64,000 nt of DNA from positions 7,167-71,166 of the forward strand of contig JBJEQJ010000042.1 of the NCBI GenBank assembly GCA_051881695.1. The letters run 5' to 3'. The notes under the pieces were generated by a model that did no database searches, was not told the DNA's origin, and was given only the letters and a program-made list of their open reading frames with translations. The position numbers and the translations under genes are program-made. Positions 15,962 through 24,680 of this stretch are shown piece after piece. The DNA is from CAYJFG01 sp051881695. GTDB taxonomy: Bacteria; Bacillota; Clostridia; Oscillospirales; Acutalibacteraceae. How positions within the stretch are numbered: position 1 is the first letter of the stretch; each line of letters starts with the position of its first letter.

Positions 15962-16495
15962 TTATTCTACTTTCTTAATAATCCTTGCCGGGTTGCCTGC
16001 AACAACGGTGAAGTCATCGACAGGCTTTGTAACAACAGAGCCGCTTCCTACTACTGCATTCTCTCCTACAACGCCTATCTGCGGCAGAATAACAGCGTGC
16101 GAGCCTATCCATGCGCCCTTTTTAATAACAAGTGTTTGCAGCAAAGGCGGATTGTCCTTTGGACAGATTCCTCTGCCGATTTTGTGCGTATGCGAATGAA
16201 GCTCTGCTCCTGCGGATATTGTAACATTATCCTCTATAATAACTGTTCCGGTAATATCAATGCTTGCTCCTCGTGCTATTGTTACATTATTTCCTATTAT
16301 CAGCTTTCCGCCCTGCGTCTGATGATGACACCTGATAAACCTTACGTTGTTTTCAATGACCGGCTTTCTGCCTATTTTGTAGCAGGCTCTGTAAACAAGC
16401 CCTCTTAAGGACTGCAAACCCGGAAAATTAAAAATTTCCATTCCGAAAATTATCTGCAAAAAACGGCGTATGCCCTCAACTAATATGTATTTCAT
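15962..16495 (-). CDS. Left-handed beta-helix (hexapeptide) O/N-acyltransferase
   Basis: 177 residues. The central part has hexapeptide repeats (LIIGNNVTIARGASIDITG, VIIEDNVTISAG), then an extended loop with HSHTHKIG, where the histidines are the likely catalytic centre, and the coil IGVVGENAVVGSGSVV. The close NPARIIKKVE is typical of sugar acetyltransferases of the MAT/NodL type. Acetyl-CoA is the usual donor. In this cluster it probably acylates a sugar intermediate, perhaps the amino group made by the WecE-like enzyme; the substrate is inferred only. Confidence 0.85.
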   Translation of the reverse strand: MKYILVEGIRRFLQIIFGMEIFNFPGLQSLRGLVYRACYKIGRKPVIENNVRFIRCHHQTQGGKLIIGNNVTIARGASIDITGTVIIEDNVTISAGAELHSHTHKIGRGICPKDNPPLLQTLVIKKGAWIGSHAVILPQIGVVGENAVVGSGSVVTKPVDDFTVVAGNPARIIKKVE

Positions 16496-16601
16496 CGCTT
16501 TTACCGTTAATCCTTTCGTAAAAATGCTTATTTCCTGTTTGTTGTAAATCTTTCGTTTTATTCCGCCTCCTTTATCAAATAAAGGAGTGGGTGCGTTGCC
16601 C

Positions 16602-17498
16602 TCAGCCTTTTATAGCCAATTCCCTTTTCATATCATAAACAGCTTCTTTAACTGTATATTTCGGTGCAAAGCCCAGCTGCTCCGTTGTTTTTGTCATATC
16701 AAGCATAGTGTCGCTTCCGAACTCCTGCTTGTCTGTAAGCAGAGTGTACCCTGCCTTGTTTTCAAAAACCTCGCAGTAAATTTCCGCAAGCTCCCGGTTA
16801 GATGTTTTTACCCCTGAGCCTAAGTTGAATATCCCCCTTTTTTTCGGGTGTTCCAGCGCACAGATTATGCCGGCTGCCACGTCCTTAACATATATATAAT
16901 CTCTGCTGAGCCTGCCTTGTCCGTATACGGAAAGCGGCTCGCCCTTTTGGCACTTCTCCAAAAAAACAGCAAGTATATATCCGCCTCTTTCGCCTGCACC
17001 TATAACCTGCGAAAGACGAAGAGATTTAATATTCAAATTAAGCTTTGCGCTGTAATATTCGCATAAATTATCACAGTAAAGCTTAGATACACCGTAAAGG
17101 TTTACGGGGAATGTTACTTCTTCATTATACGGACATTTGCATTTCTCCGAATAGACCGACCGTGAAGAAACGCTTACCATATTCGTGATTCCAAGCTCTG
17201 CGCCTGCAAGAATAAGATTTTCGGTTGAAGCAACATTCTCAAAATAATTGCAGATGCTTTCTTCCTTCTCCGGGGTAGGGCGTACAGCGCCTAAGCTTAT
17301 AAGAGCGTCGCAGTCCTTAAAAATCTCTGTAAAGGATTTGCGGCTGTAATCGGAATGATAATATTCTATATTCCCGTTTTGATATAAACCCGAAAAATCT
17401 GTTCTTGATGTTGCACAAACAAACTTATGCTCTGCGCTGTACAGCCTTAATAAATATTTTCCTATAAAGCCCGTTGCGCCTGTTAATCCGATAATCAT
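16602..17498 (-). CDS. NAD-dependent epimerase/dehydratase (extended SDR)
   Basis: 298 residues. N-terminal GLTGATGFIGKYL (residues 4-16) binds NAD(P); the catalytic set is SVSSRSVYS (Ser about 118) and YGVSK (Tyr about 135, Lys about 139). C-terminal motifs RDYIYVKDVAAGI and FNLGSG are those of nucleotide-sugar epimerases and reductases. GAAAGGAT precedes the ATG. It may supply or modify the sugar nucleotide of the cluster, in the place ArnA's dehydrogenase takes in the Arn pathway; the exact reaction cannot be read from sequence. Confidence 0.88.
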   Translation of the reverse strand: MIIGLTGATGFIGKYLLRLYSAEHKFVCATSRTDFSGLYQNGNIEYYHSDYSRKSFTEIFKDCDALISLGAVRPTPEKEESICNYFENVASTENLILAGAELGITNMVSVSSRSVYSEKCKCPYNEEVTFPVNLYGVSKLYCDNLCEYYSAKLNLNIKSLRLSQVIGAGERGGYILAVFLEKCQKGEPLSVYGQGRLSRDYIYVKDVAAGIICALEHPKKRGIFNLGSGVKTSNRELAEIYCEVFENKAGYTLLTDKQEFGSDTMLDMTKTTEQLGFAPKYTVKEAVYDMKRELAIKG

Positions 17499-17528
17499 AA
17501 TATAACTTAAATCCTTTCAAAATAAAGC

Positions 17529-18641
17529 TTAAAACTTGTCGGTTATAAAATATCCGCCTTTTTCCATAAAGCCGTTAAGCTTCTTTACCTTTTCGCCTGT
17601 TTGATAATACCAGCAAAGATACAGCGCGTCCGATACATTATACCTGCTTCTGTCAAACAACTCTCCTGTTTTTTCACAGGTGAATTCAAGCTTTATTTTG
17701 TCGTGGAGAACCTGAGGATTAAATTGGGTCGTTTTTCCCTCAAGCAGACGCTCAAACGTGGCGGAAAGCAAATCTACACCGCAGTAGTGCTTTATTGCAT
17801 TCCACATATGACAGCCGTCAAGCCTTGGAGTCACCTCAATAAGCCACGGAGTTTTCGTCTTTTCATCAATTTTAAGCTGAAAATACACAGGACCCTCTTT
17901 TATGCCAAGCTTTTGCACAGTGCGCTTAACAAGGTTATAAACCTTATCCTCCTCCTCTTTTGAAACATCGGCAGGTATAAGGTGAGATTTAATTATTCCG
18001 CCGGGGAACTGCGTGAATACGTTTCTGCCCGACAAAAGGAAAAAGTCTATGCTTCCGTTTTGCATAAACAGGTTTACGGAATATTCCTGACCGTTTATGT
18101 ACTTTTCAACTATTACGTTCCCGGACGGAGAATAATCGTAAGAGGAATGAAAATGCTCTTCTATATCCTGCTTTGAGTAAACCTCAAAGCAGCCTCTCTG
18201 CCCCTGAGAATCGGACGGTTTCATCATTGCCGGAAAGCTGTCAAAGGTAAGCGCCTGTTCTAGTGTTTGCGCCTTAACAAACGGTATGTTGCCTGCAAAA
18301 TCTCTGCCGAGGTATTCCCTCAGCTTTACCTTGGATTGACAAATCTGTGCCGTTTCATAAGAAATAAAATGAGGCAGGTTAAGCTTTTCGCTCACTCTCA
18401 TAGCAGTTGGGACGGCAAGGTCAGACCCTGCGGAATACACAGCGCTTACGCCGCTTTCGTCTGCATATGCGGCAACGCCGTCAATATCCTTAATATCAAT
18501 CTGTTTAAATCCGTCAAGCAAAGGTATTCCTTTGTCTGTATTTGTGTAGCTGCACCCTAAAACGGTATATCCCATTTTTTTGCATAAATTTATTGCGTCT
18601 GTCTGTGCGTTGCCTGCACCTAAAATCAATATACTTTTCAT
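17529..18641 (-). CDS. ATP-grasp ligase
   Basis: 370 residues. An N-terminal pre-ATP-grasp Rossmann-like domain (ILILGAGNAQTDAINLCKKM) is followed by the ATP-grasp fold: PAMMKPSDSQGQRG for phosphate binding, VEKYINGQEYSVN, and the metal-binding segment IEVTPRLDGCHMW. Such enzymes join a carboxylate to an amine or thiol at the cost of ATP. Placed between an epimerase and an ArnC-like transferase, it may attach an amino acid to an amino sugar; this is inference. It resembles biotin-carboxylase-like carboxylate-amine ligases rather than PurK itself. Confidence 0.85.
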   Translation of the reverse strand: MKSILILGAGNAQTDAINLCKKMGYTVLGCSYTNTDKGIPLLDGFKQIDIKDIDGVAAYADESGVSAVYSAGSDLAVPTAMRVSEKLNLPHFISYETAQICQSKVKLREYLGRDFAGNIPFVKAQTLEQALTFDSFPAMMKPSDSQGQRGCFEVYSKQDIEEHFHSSYDYSPSGNVIVEKYINGQEYSVNLFMQNGSIDFFLLSGRNVFTQFPGGIIKSHLIPADVSKEEEDKVYNLVKRTVQKLGIKEGPVYFQLKIDEKTKTPWLIEVTPRLDGCHMWNAIKHYCGVDLLSATFERLLEGKTTQFNPQVLHDKIKLEFTCEKTGELFDRSRYNVSDALYLCWYYQTGEKVKKLNGFMEKGGYFITDKF

Positions 18642-18729
18642 TTTGCTTTTCCTTTTTTATTTTTTTGCTTAAATCCGTAATCCGTATGACGGCTTCGCCG
18701 TATACAGGGTTCTTCATAATATTTATGTA

Positions 18730-19680
18730 CTATTTTTCAGCCTCTTCCTCTAAGGTTACTATCTCTCTTATTACATACTGCGGAGATTGATTTATCGACA
18801 TAAAAATTCTGCCTATGTACTCGCCGATAACCCCTAAGAAAAGTATGATTATACCGGAAAAAATAAGTATACAGGCTATTACGGAGGTCCAGCCGATTGC
18901 CGTTGACGGAATTATAATTTTCCTGAGCATTATTACAAATGCAGTTAAAATTCCTATTATAAATATTGCAATGCCCGAATAAAACGCTGCCCTCAGCGGA
19001 AGCATGGAGAAGTTTGTAAACGACGACCAAAGCCTGATAAGCTTTTTTAATGTGTAATTTGAGGTGCCGTACTTTCTGCTGAAATGCTCAACATAAACGT
19101 CCGTTACGTTTTGTGTAGTTCTGAAAAACAATCCCTGCAAATGCGGGAACGGGCCGTTATATTTTATACATTCGTCGCATACAAAGCGTTTTGCTATCCA
19201 AAAGCTGCTCGCTTTAAGCTCCTTTGGTCTGCCGGCGAATTTTACGGCGGTCCAGGTGTTGAACCTGCTGCCGAGGTTTCTGAAAAAGCTGTGCTTTTTC
19301 TCCTTGTATTTTCCGAAAACCAGGTCGTAGCCCTCTAACAGCTTATTAAGCAAAATCGGTATCTGCGTTGGGCTTGTCTGCAAATCGTCGTCCATACCTA
19401 TAACGTAATCTCCGCTTACATATCTAAGCGCAGTTATCAAAGCGTTGTGCTGACCGAAGTTCCTCGCTAAATCAATAGCCTTTACCTCTTTATTTTCAAG
19501 CGCAAGCGTTTTTATCTGCTGCCATGTGCCGTCATGTGAGCTGTCGTTTACTAAAACAAATTCCGGTATGTAACCTAAGTCTGTTATAACCTCTTTAGCC
19601 TGAGTTACCACCTGCGCTATAGTTTTTTCGGAATTATAGCACGGAATAACCACAGAAATTTTTTTACCGCTGTCCGGCAT
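18730..19680 (-). CDS. Family 2 glycosyltransferase with two C-terminal helices (ArnC/DPM1-like)
   Basis: 316 residues from the ATG at 19680, which has AAGG 8 nt upstream; an in-frame GTG at 19689 overlaps that site and is less likely. The GT-A domain shows VVIPCYNSEKT, the DDDL metal motif (GMDDDLQTSPTQIP) and RNFGQHNALITAL, very close in layout to ArnC and polyprenol-phosphate sugar transferases. Two transmembrane helices follow (about 232-256 and 267-292) and the closing LGVIGEYIGRIF is typical. It should transfer a sugar to a polyprenyl phosphate at the membrane. A near-consensus promoter lies upstream, so it probably starts the minus-strand operon that runs to 15.2 kb. Confidence 0.9.
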   Translation of the reverse strand: MPDSGKKISVVIPCYNSEKTIAQVVTQAKEVITDLGYIPEFVLVNDSSHDGTWQQIKTLALENKEVKAIDLARNFGQHNALITALRYVSGDYVIGMDDDLQTSPTQIPILLNKLLEGYDLVFGKYKEKKHSFFRNLGSRFNTWTAVKFAGRPKELKASSFWIAKRFVCDECIKYNGPFPHLQGLFFRTTQNVTDVYVEHFSRKYGTSNYTLKKLIRLWSSFTNFSMLPLRAAFYSGIAIFIIGILTAFVIMLRKIIIPSTAIGWTSVIACILIFSGIIILFLGVIGEYIGRIFMSINQSPQYVIREIVTLEEEAEK

Positions 19681-19742
19681 ATTTTTCACCTTGCAATTTC
19701 ATAAAAATCTATATTAAACAATTCTTTGGCTAATATAACATA

Positions 19743-19771
19743 ATTCTATCAACAATTTGCGTATATGTCAA
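19743..19771 (-). promoter_or_regulatory. promoter of the minus-strand glycan operon
   Basis: Minus strand TTGACA (19766-19771), 17-bp spacer, TAGAAT (19743-19748). Confidence 0.75.
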
Positions 19772-19832
19772 AGCTTTTTAGTGTTCAGCCGTTTGTGCTT
19801 CTTTTGTTAAGGCCTCTTTTTTTAGCCGTGTA

Positions 19833-19861
19833 TTGAATTTCAGATTAAAACGCACTATAAT
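19833..19861 (+). promoter_or_regulatory. promoter of the wecE-like gene
   Basis: TTGAAT (19833-19838), 17-bp spacer, TATAAT (19856-19861). It is divergent from the promoter of the minus-strand operon, which places both halves of the cluster under one control region. Confidence 0.75.
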
Positions 19862-19933
19862 GTATATATGATTTTCTGAATATTTGCGTCTTTGTAACAC
19901 ACATATCAATCTGAAAGGAATAAACGGATAAAG

Positions 19934-21061
19934 ATGATTAATTTTAATATACCGCCCTATGTCGGCAAGGAAAACGAGTATATAGCACAGGCTATATATT
20001 CAAAGAAAATATGCGGAGACGGCGAATTTACGAAGAAGTGCCATAAAATTATAGAAGAATACACAGGCGCCCAAAGATGCTTTCTTACCTCCTCGGGTAC
20101 AGACGCGCTTGAAATGGCGGCAATCCTTGCGGATATTCAGCCGGGTGATGAGGTTATAATGCCGTCGTACACTTTTGTTTCCACTGCAAATGCATTTGTT
20201 TTGCGCGGAGCAGAAATTGTATTTGTTGATATACGCCCAGACACGATGAATATTGATGAAAAGCTTATTGAGGCGGCAATAACGGATAAAACAAAGGCGA
20301 TAGTTCCGGTGCATTACGCAGGAGTAGGCTGCGAGATGGATACTATTCTTTGTATTGCAAACCGTTATGGCTTAAAGGTAATAGAGGACGCAGCGCAGGG
20401 CGTTATGGCTTTTTACAAGGGGAGAGCGCTCGGTGCAATAGGCGACTTTGGGTGCTTCAGCTTTCACGAAACAAAAAATTACAGTATGGGCGAGGGCGGC
20501 GCAGTTCTGGTAAATAAAAGCGAGGACATACTGCGAAGCGAGATTGTAAGAGAAAAGGGAACGAACCGTTCGCAGTTTTTCAGAGGACAGATTGACAAGT
20601 ACACTTGGACGGACATCGGCTCCTCGTTTTTGCCCAGTGAATTAAATGCCGCATATCTGTATGCACAGCTTGAGGAAAAAGAAAAAATAAATGACAACCG
20701 TCTTGCAAGCTGGAGCTTCTATAACGAAAGCCTTAAGGACTTGCAGGAAAAGGGCTTGCTGGAGCTTCCGTACATACCTAAAGAATGTGCGCATAATGCA
20801 CATATGTACTATATAAAGCTTAAAGACCTTGAGCAGAGGACAAGGCTTATTGCTTACTTAAAGGAAAACGGCGTAGGCTCGGCATTTCATTATGTGCCGC
20901 TGCACAGCTCGCCTGGCGGAAGAAAATACGGTCGCTTTAACGGCGAGGACAAATACACAACGAAGGAAAGCGACAGACTGTTAAGACTTCCGATGTATTA
21001 CGGACTTAAAAACACCGATAAGGAAACGGTTGTTGAGCTTATTTACAGCTTTTTCAGGTAA
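19934..21061 (+). CDS. wecE: WecE-like sugar 4-aminotransferase (DegT/DnrJ/EryC1/StrS family)
   Basis: 375 residues, close along its whole length to enterobacterial WecE/RffA: CGDGEFTKKC near the start, DEVIMPSYTFVSTANAFVLR, EDAAQGVMAFYKGRALG, HETKNYSMGEGG with the PLP lysine at K181, EIVREKGTNRSQFFRGQ and a TTKESDRLLRLP end. WecE transfers an amino group from glutamate to dTDP-4-keto-6-deoxyglucose, giving dTDP-4-amino-4,6-dideoxygalactose. Here it probably makes the amino sugar used by the divergent operon. The E. coli context (enterobacterial common antigen) is absent, so the end product must differ. Confidence 0.88.
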   Translation: MINFNIPPYVGKENEYIAQAIYSKKICGDGEFTKKCHKIIEEYTGAQRCFLTSSGTDALEMAAILADIQPGDEVIMPSYTFVSTANAFVLRGAEIVFVDIRPDTMNIDEKLIEAAITDKTKAIVPVHYAGVGCEMDTILCIANRYGLKVIEDAAQGVMAFYKGRALGAIGDFGCFSFHETKNYSMGEGGAVLVNKSEDILRSEIVREKGTNRSQFFRGQIDKYTWTDIGSSFLPSELNAAYLYAQLEEKEKINDNRLASWSFYNESLKDLQEKGLLELPYIPKECAHNAHMYYIKLKDLEQRTRLIAYLKENGVGSAFHYVPLHSSPGGRKYGRFNGEDKYTTKESDRLLRLPMYYGLKNTDKETVVELIYSFFR

Positions 21062-21167
21062 GCGTGTACGGCAAATTTCCCCATCGGGTATATAGGCCTG
21101 AATTTATGCGGCGAAAAATTTTTATAAGGCTGCGGCGTTTGTCTTGAAAGGGGTATGTGGTGAATAA

Positions 21168-21884
21168 ATGCTTGGGGTTATAGTAAACACGCTTACGGTA
21201 ACGGTTGGCGGCGCATTGGGGCTGCTGCTGAAAAAAGGCTTGCCGAAGAGAATTTCAGACACGCTGATGAAGGGACTGGGACTTTGCACAGCGTTTATCG
21301 GCATAACGGGTGCGCTCAAGGGAGAAAACACGCTTCTTATTATTATAAGTATGGTAGCAGGTGCAATAATCGGCGAGCTTGTCGATATTGACAGGCGTGT
21401 AAATAAATTAGGCGAATACATACAGAAAAAAGTTGGCAGACCCGGAGTAGACGGAGAGGAAAGCACGCTTGCAAAGGGATTTGTTTCTGCAAGCCTGCTG
21501 TTTTGCGTAGGAGCTATGACGATAGTCGGCTCGCTTCAAAGCGGACTTACAGGCGACCATACAATGATTTTTACAAAGTCTGTTATGGATTTTTGCAGTT
21601 CAATGATTTTTGCGTCATCGTTTGGCGCAGGAGTACTGTTTGCGGCAGTTTTTTTGTTTGTTTATCAGGGAGCCATAACGCTTTTAGCGTCCTTTATCGC
21701 ACCGTATCTTACAGATGCCGTTATAAACGAGATGACCTGCGTCGGTTCAATTATAATCATTGGTCTTGCGCTTAATATACTGGGCATTACAAAACTAAAG
21801 GTAATGAACTACGTTCCGGCAATATTTCTGCCGATTGCCCTTTGCCCGCTGTTTAATTATTTGTCAACCGTAAGGCTGTTTTAA
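21168..21884 (+). CDS. DUF554 integral membrane protein
   Basis: 238 residues, about seven hydrophobic helices, beginning MLGVIVNTLTVTVGGALGLL and containing GELVDIDRRVNKLGEYIQKK, the hallmark of DUF554 (YdfK-like) proteins. Function unknown; the family is often described as a putative transporter or channel. AAAGGGG precedes the ATG, and a strong terminator follows, so it is a single-gene unit. Confidence 0.85.
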   Translation: MLGVIVNTLTVTVGGALGLLLKKGLPKRISDTLMKGLGLCTAFIGITGALKGENTLLIIISMVAGAIIGELVDIDRRVNKLGEYIQKKVGRPGVDGEESTLAKGFVSASLLFCVGAMTIVGSLQSGLTGDHTMIFTKSVMDFCSSMIFASSFGAGVLFAAVFLFVYQGAITLLASFIAPYLTDAVINEMTCVGSIIIIGLALNILGITKLKVMNYVPAIFLPIALCPLFNYLSTVRLF

Positions 21885-21921
21885 CGGAATTTACCGTAAA
21901 AATAAAATAAACGAAAAAACT

Positions 21922-21957
21922 AAGAGGTATTGACAAGATGAAGTCAATACCTCTTTT
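21922..21957 (+). terminator. terminator after the DUF554 gene
   Basis: 13-bp perfect stem (AAGAGGTATTGAC and complement), 8-nt loop, T run; symmetric enough to stop the opposing small membrane genes too. Confidence 0.9.
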
Positions 21958-22006
21958 CAGCTTTTTATTTTGTTGTTTATTTTTTGTTATATTCAAAAAT
22001 TCTGCT

Positions 22007-22291
22007 TTATTTTTGGCTTGATTTATCGTCAGCTTGTTTTTTAGCCTTTACTTTGGTAATTACATAATATAATATTGCGCCGGAGGCAGCAACGGCAGAA
22101 ACACAGCGTATTACCGTTATATACGGGTCGTCTGTTAAAATGTTCTGCGGTAAAAGCTCGTTTAAACCCCAGCATATACCGAGAAAAATAAAATATGCGC
22201 CGAAAAAGCAGAGAATTCTATATTGCTTTATGCCGGTATAAAGCAAATATATGCCAACAATAAGCCACATTGCGGTGTAAACATATCCCAT
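22007..22291 (-). CDS. small hydrophobic membrane protein, 94 residues
   Basis: Three predicted helices (about 4-20, 27-42, 57-78) and a short Lys-rich tail (KVKAKKQADDKSSQK). It follows the 106-residue membrane gene by 6 bp and must be co-transcribed. No family recognised. The pairing of two three-helix proteins with basic C-terminal tails suggests a complex in the membrane, but this is only inference. Confidence 0.6.
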   Translation of the reverse strand: MGYVYTAMWLIVGIYLLYTGIKQYRILCFFGAYFIFLGICWGLNELLPQNILTDDPYITVIRCVSAVAASGAILYYVITKVKAKKQADDKSSQK

Positions 22292-22297
22292 TTGTTA

Positions 22298-22618
22298 TCA
22301 GGCTCCTCTGCTGCGCTTGGCGCGCTTTTTCTTCTTTTGCGCTTTTTCCTCACGGTTCTTTTTCGGTCTGCTGTAAAAAAGGCATAAAAGAAGATAACCG
22401 CCGAAAACTATTATTCCGGTATAATGTATATACTGCATTGCGTCATTACCCGGCCAGATTTGCGTAACAAGATAATTTGCCAGAATCCATACGCCCTCAA
22501 ACACAAAGAAAAGTGCAATCGGTCTGAAAAGCGGCAAATTGCGAAAAAGCGGCGTAAACAGAATTACTGCCGCAAGCAGACATATAAAAGATGCTATAAG
22601 TGCAATCCACATAAACAC
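22298..22618 (-). CDS. small hydrophobic membrane protein, 106 residues
   Basis: Three predicted helices (about 3-23, 33-53, 62-83) and an extremely basic C-terminus (RPKKNREEKAQKKKKRAK), which should face the cytoplasm. First gene of a two-gene unit with a good promoter (TTGACT-17-TATACT) upstream on the minus strand. No family recognised and no enzyme motif seen. Confidence 0.6.
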   Translation of the reverse strand: MFMWIALIASFICLLAAVILFTPLFRNLPLFRPIALFFVFEGVWILANYLVTQIWPGNDAMQYIHYTGIIVFGGYLLLCLFYSRPKKNREEKAQKKKKRAKRSRGA

Positions 22619-22662
22619 CGTACTCCTTTCCGCAGGTTAATTTAAAACCCAATTATATTCAA

Positions 22663-22691
22663 AGTATAGATAAAAAACAGCAATAAGTCAA
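22663..22691 (-). promoter_or_regulatory. promoter of the two small membrane genes
   Basis: Minus strand TTGACT (22686-22691), 17-bp spacer, TATACT (22663-22668). Confidence 0.75.
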
Positions 22692-22815
22692 GAGATTGAA
22701 GAAAAGTTTGGAATAATTTATTTACATTGAATAATAACACTGGTATTATGAGTTGCCTTTCGCCGGGAACATAGCCCAAAAAGCGTTAATTAATAATTAG
22801 TTTACAATTAATAAC

Positions 22816-22844
22816 TTGACAAAATAAAGGTATGGTGGTAAATT
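22816..22844 (+). promoter_or_regulatory. heat-shock operon promoter
   Basis: TTGACA (22816-22821), 17-bp spacer, weaker TAAATT (22839-22844), immediately before the CIRCE operator. Confidence 0.65.
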
Positions 22845-22854
22845 ATAGATAGAG

Positions 22855-22881
22855 TTAGCACTCAAACGTAAAGAGTGCTAA
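22855..22881 (+). promoter_or_regulatory. CIRCE operator (HrcA binding site)
   Basis: Exact TTAGCACTC - 9 nt - GAGTGCTAA inverted repeat, the canonical HrcA operator. Its position just past the promoter fits repression of the operon by HrcA until heat shock. Confidence 0.98.
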
Positions 22882-22925
22882 CCCAAAAACAAGACTTTAG
22901 CACAGCCCGAAAAGGGGTGACAGAT

Positions 22926-23954
22926 ATGACTATTCCGCCAAGGAAAAGCATAATTTTGGCGGCTGTTGTTGAAAGCTATATTCAAACGGGAGAGCCGGTA
23001 GGCTCAAAGGCTCTGCTTGAAATGATAGACCTGTCTGTTTCCTCTGCTACTGTCAGAAGCGAAATGGCTTCTCTTGCCGAAAGCGGTTTTTTAATTCAGC
23101 CGCACACCTCCGCAGGAAGAATCCCCTCCGCTATGGGTTACAGATATTATGTAGATAAAATTATGAAACCCTATGAACTGAAAAGCGGAGAAAAGGAGCT
23201 TATTGCAAGGCGGCTGTCGAACGCATCAGACGACCCGGAGCACATTTTAAAGGAAGCGGCAGCAGTGCTTTCCGAGGTATCGGGCTACGCCGCAGTATCT
23301 ACCACGCCGCCCGGAGAAAACGCAAGAATAAAGAGAATACACCTTGTGCAGACAGGCAGACAAACAGCAATGGCGGTGCTTATAACGTCGTCGGGAATGA
23401 TAAAGAACAGGCTTTTCCGCTGTGACTATGTTTTAAAGCCGGAGATTGTATCGGTGTTTGAAAGGCTGATTAACGAGAAGTTCTGCGATGCTGCAGTAAA
23501 CGAGATAACCCCTGCATTTCTGCAGTCGGCGGCAGTAAGCTTCGGCGAGCTTGCAATGCTTATGCCAAATGTGCTTATGGCTGTTATGGAGTCTGCAAAG
23601 GAAGCGTCTGAGCTTAATGCAACCTTAAGCGGCAGAGCAAATCTGCTCTTTCTTCCGGATTTCCTTATTGAAGACGTAAGAGGAATAATGAGAGTGCTTG
23701 GAAGCAAAAAGGATATAGTAAGTATTCTTCCGCCGCCGCAGGAGGGGATTTCCGTGCTGATAGGCGACGAATGTAACCGAAGCGAGCTTTCAAAGTGCAG
23801 TGTAATTTCAGGACGCTACAATATTGCAGGCGAAAGCGCCGGAGCAGTTGCAGTGATAGGCCCGGAAAGAATGGACTACAAAAAGCTTGTAAGCCTTACT
23901 GAATTTATCTGCCAAACTGTGGGAACAATGATAAGTGAGCTTTTAGAGATATAA
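22926..23954 (+). CDS. hrcA: Heat-inducible transcription repressor HrcA
   Basis: 342 residues from the ATG at 22926; a longer frame opens inside the CIRCE element and is rejected. AGGGGTG lies 7 nt upstream. The N-terminal winged helix contains TGEPVGSKAL and SSATVRSEMASLAESGFLIQ, followed by the HTSAGRIPS motif and the GAF-like dimerisation domain. HrcA binds CIRCE and represses the chaperone genes; GroE keeps it active. First gene of hrcA-grpE-dnaK-dnaJ. Confidence 0.97.
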   Translation: MTIPPRKSIILAAVVESYIQTGEPVGSKALLEMIDLSVSSATVRSEMASLAESGFLIQPHTSAGRIPSAMGYRYYVDKIMKPYELKSGEKELIARRLSNASDDPEHILKEAAAVLSEVSGYAAVSTTPPGENARIKRIHLVQTGRQTAMAVLITSSGMIKNRLFRCDYVLKPEIVSVFERLINEKFCDAAVNEITPAFLQSAAVSFGELAMLMPNVLMAVMESAKEASELNATLSGRANLLFLPDFLIEDVRGIMRVLGSKKDIVSILPPPQEGISVLIGDECNRSELSKCSVISGRYNIAGESAGAVAVIGPERMDYKKLVSLTEFICQTVGTMISELLEI

Positions 23955-23996
23955 CCTTGACTTGCAGGGTCAGACTTAAGAAAGGAATGACATAAA

Positions 23997-24593
23997 ATGA
24001 GCAATAAAGAGGAAAAAATAAAGCAGGAGCAGGCTCCCTTGGAGGAAAAGGAAGCTGTAAAGGAGGAAGCCTCCGAAAAGGAAGAAAGGGCTGAAAAGAC
24101 TTCTGAAAAAGCTTCTAAAAAGAAAGAAAAGAAGGACAAAAAGAACGAGGAGCTTTTAAAGGCGCAGGAGGACTTAAAGGCGCAGAAAGAAAGCTATATG
24201 CGCTTAGCGGCAGAATATGACAACTACCGCAAAAGAACAGCGGCAGAAAAGCTGAATATATATGCCGACGCAACTGCAAACGCAGTAACGCATTTGCTGC
24301 CGCTTGCCGACAGCATGGAAATGGCGGTAAAGTCGGTACAGGATGCGCCCGAGGAATTTAAAAAGGGGCTTGAGCTTGTAAGCCAGCAGCTTCAGGCAGC
24401 TTTTGCAAAGCTTAACATAGAATCCTTCGGAGAAATAGGCGATGACTTCAACCCGGAGCTTCACAATGCAGTTTCTAAAATAGACAGCGAGGAGCTTGAA
24501 GAAAATAAGCTTTCGCAGGTTTTTCAAAAGGGCTACAAAACAGGCGATAAAATTATCCGCCACGCAATGGTGCAGGTTGCAAACTGCGACTGA
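23997..24593 (+). CDS. grpE: Nucleotide exchange factor GrpE
   Basis: 198 residues. The first 60 are a highly charged Lys/Glu tract, then a long coiled coil (about 55-115, with YMRLAAEYDNYRKRTAAEK) and the C-terminal beta domain (PELHNAV, FQKGYKTGDKIIRHAMVQV). It releases ADP from DnaK. The long charged N-terminal extension is common in the family. It lies 42 bp after hrcA. Confidence 0.96.
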   Translation: MSNKEEKIKQEQAPLEEKEAVKEEASEKEERAEKTSEKASKKKEKKDKKNEELLKAQEDLKAQKESYMRLAAEYDNYRKRTAAEKLNIYADATANAVTHLLPLADSMEMAVKSVQDAPEEFKKGLELVSQQLQAAFAKLNIESFGEIGDDFNPELHNAVSKIDSEELEENKLSQVFQKGYKTGDKIIRHAMVQVANCD

Positions 24594-24680
24594 TTAACAT
24601 AATTTTCTACAAAACAGTCAAAACAATATTTATATAAATAAAAAACAAAACAGATTTTATTTTTACTGGAGGAATTTATT

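Noticed and set aside
22875..22925. longer N-terminus for hrcA
   Set aside because: It would begin inside the CIRCE operator; the ATG at 22926 has its own ribosome site and matches the family start.
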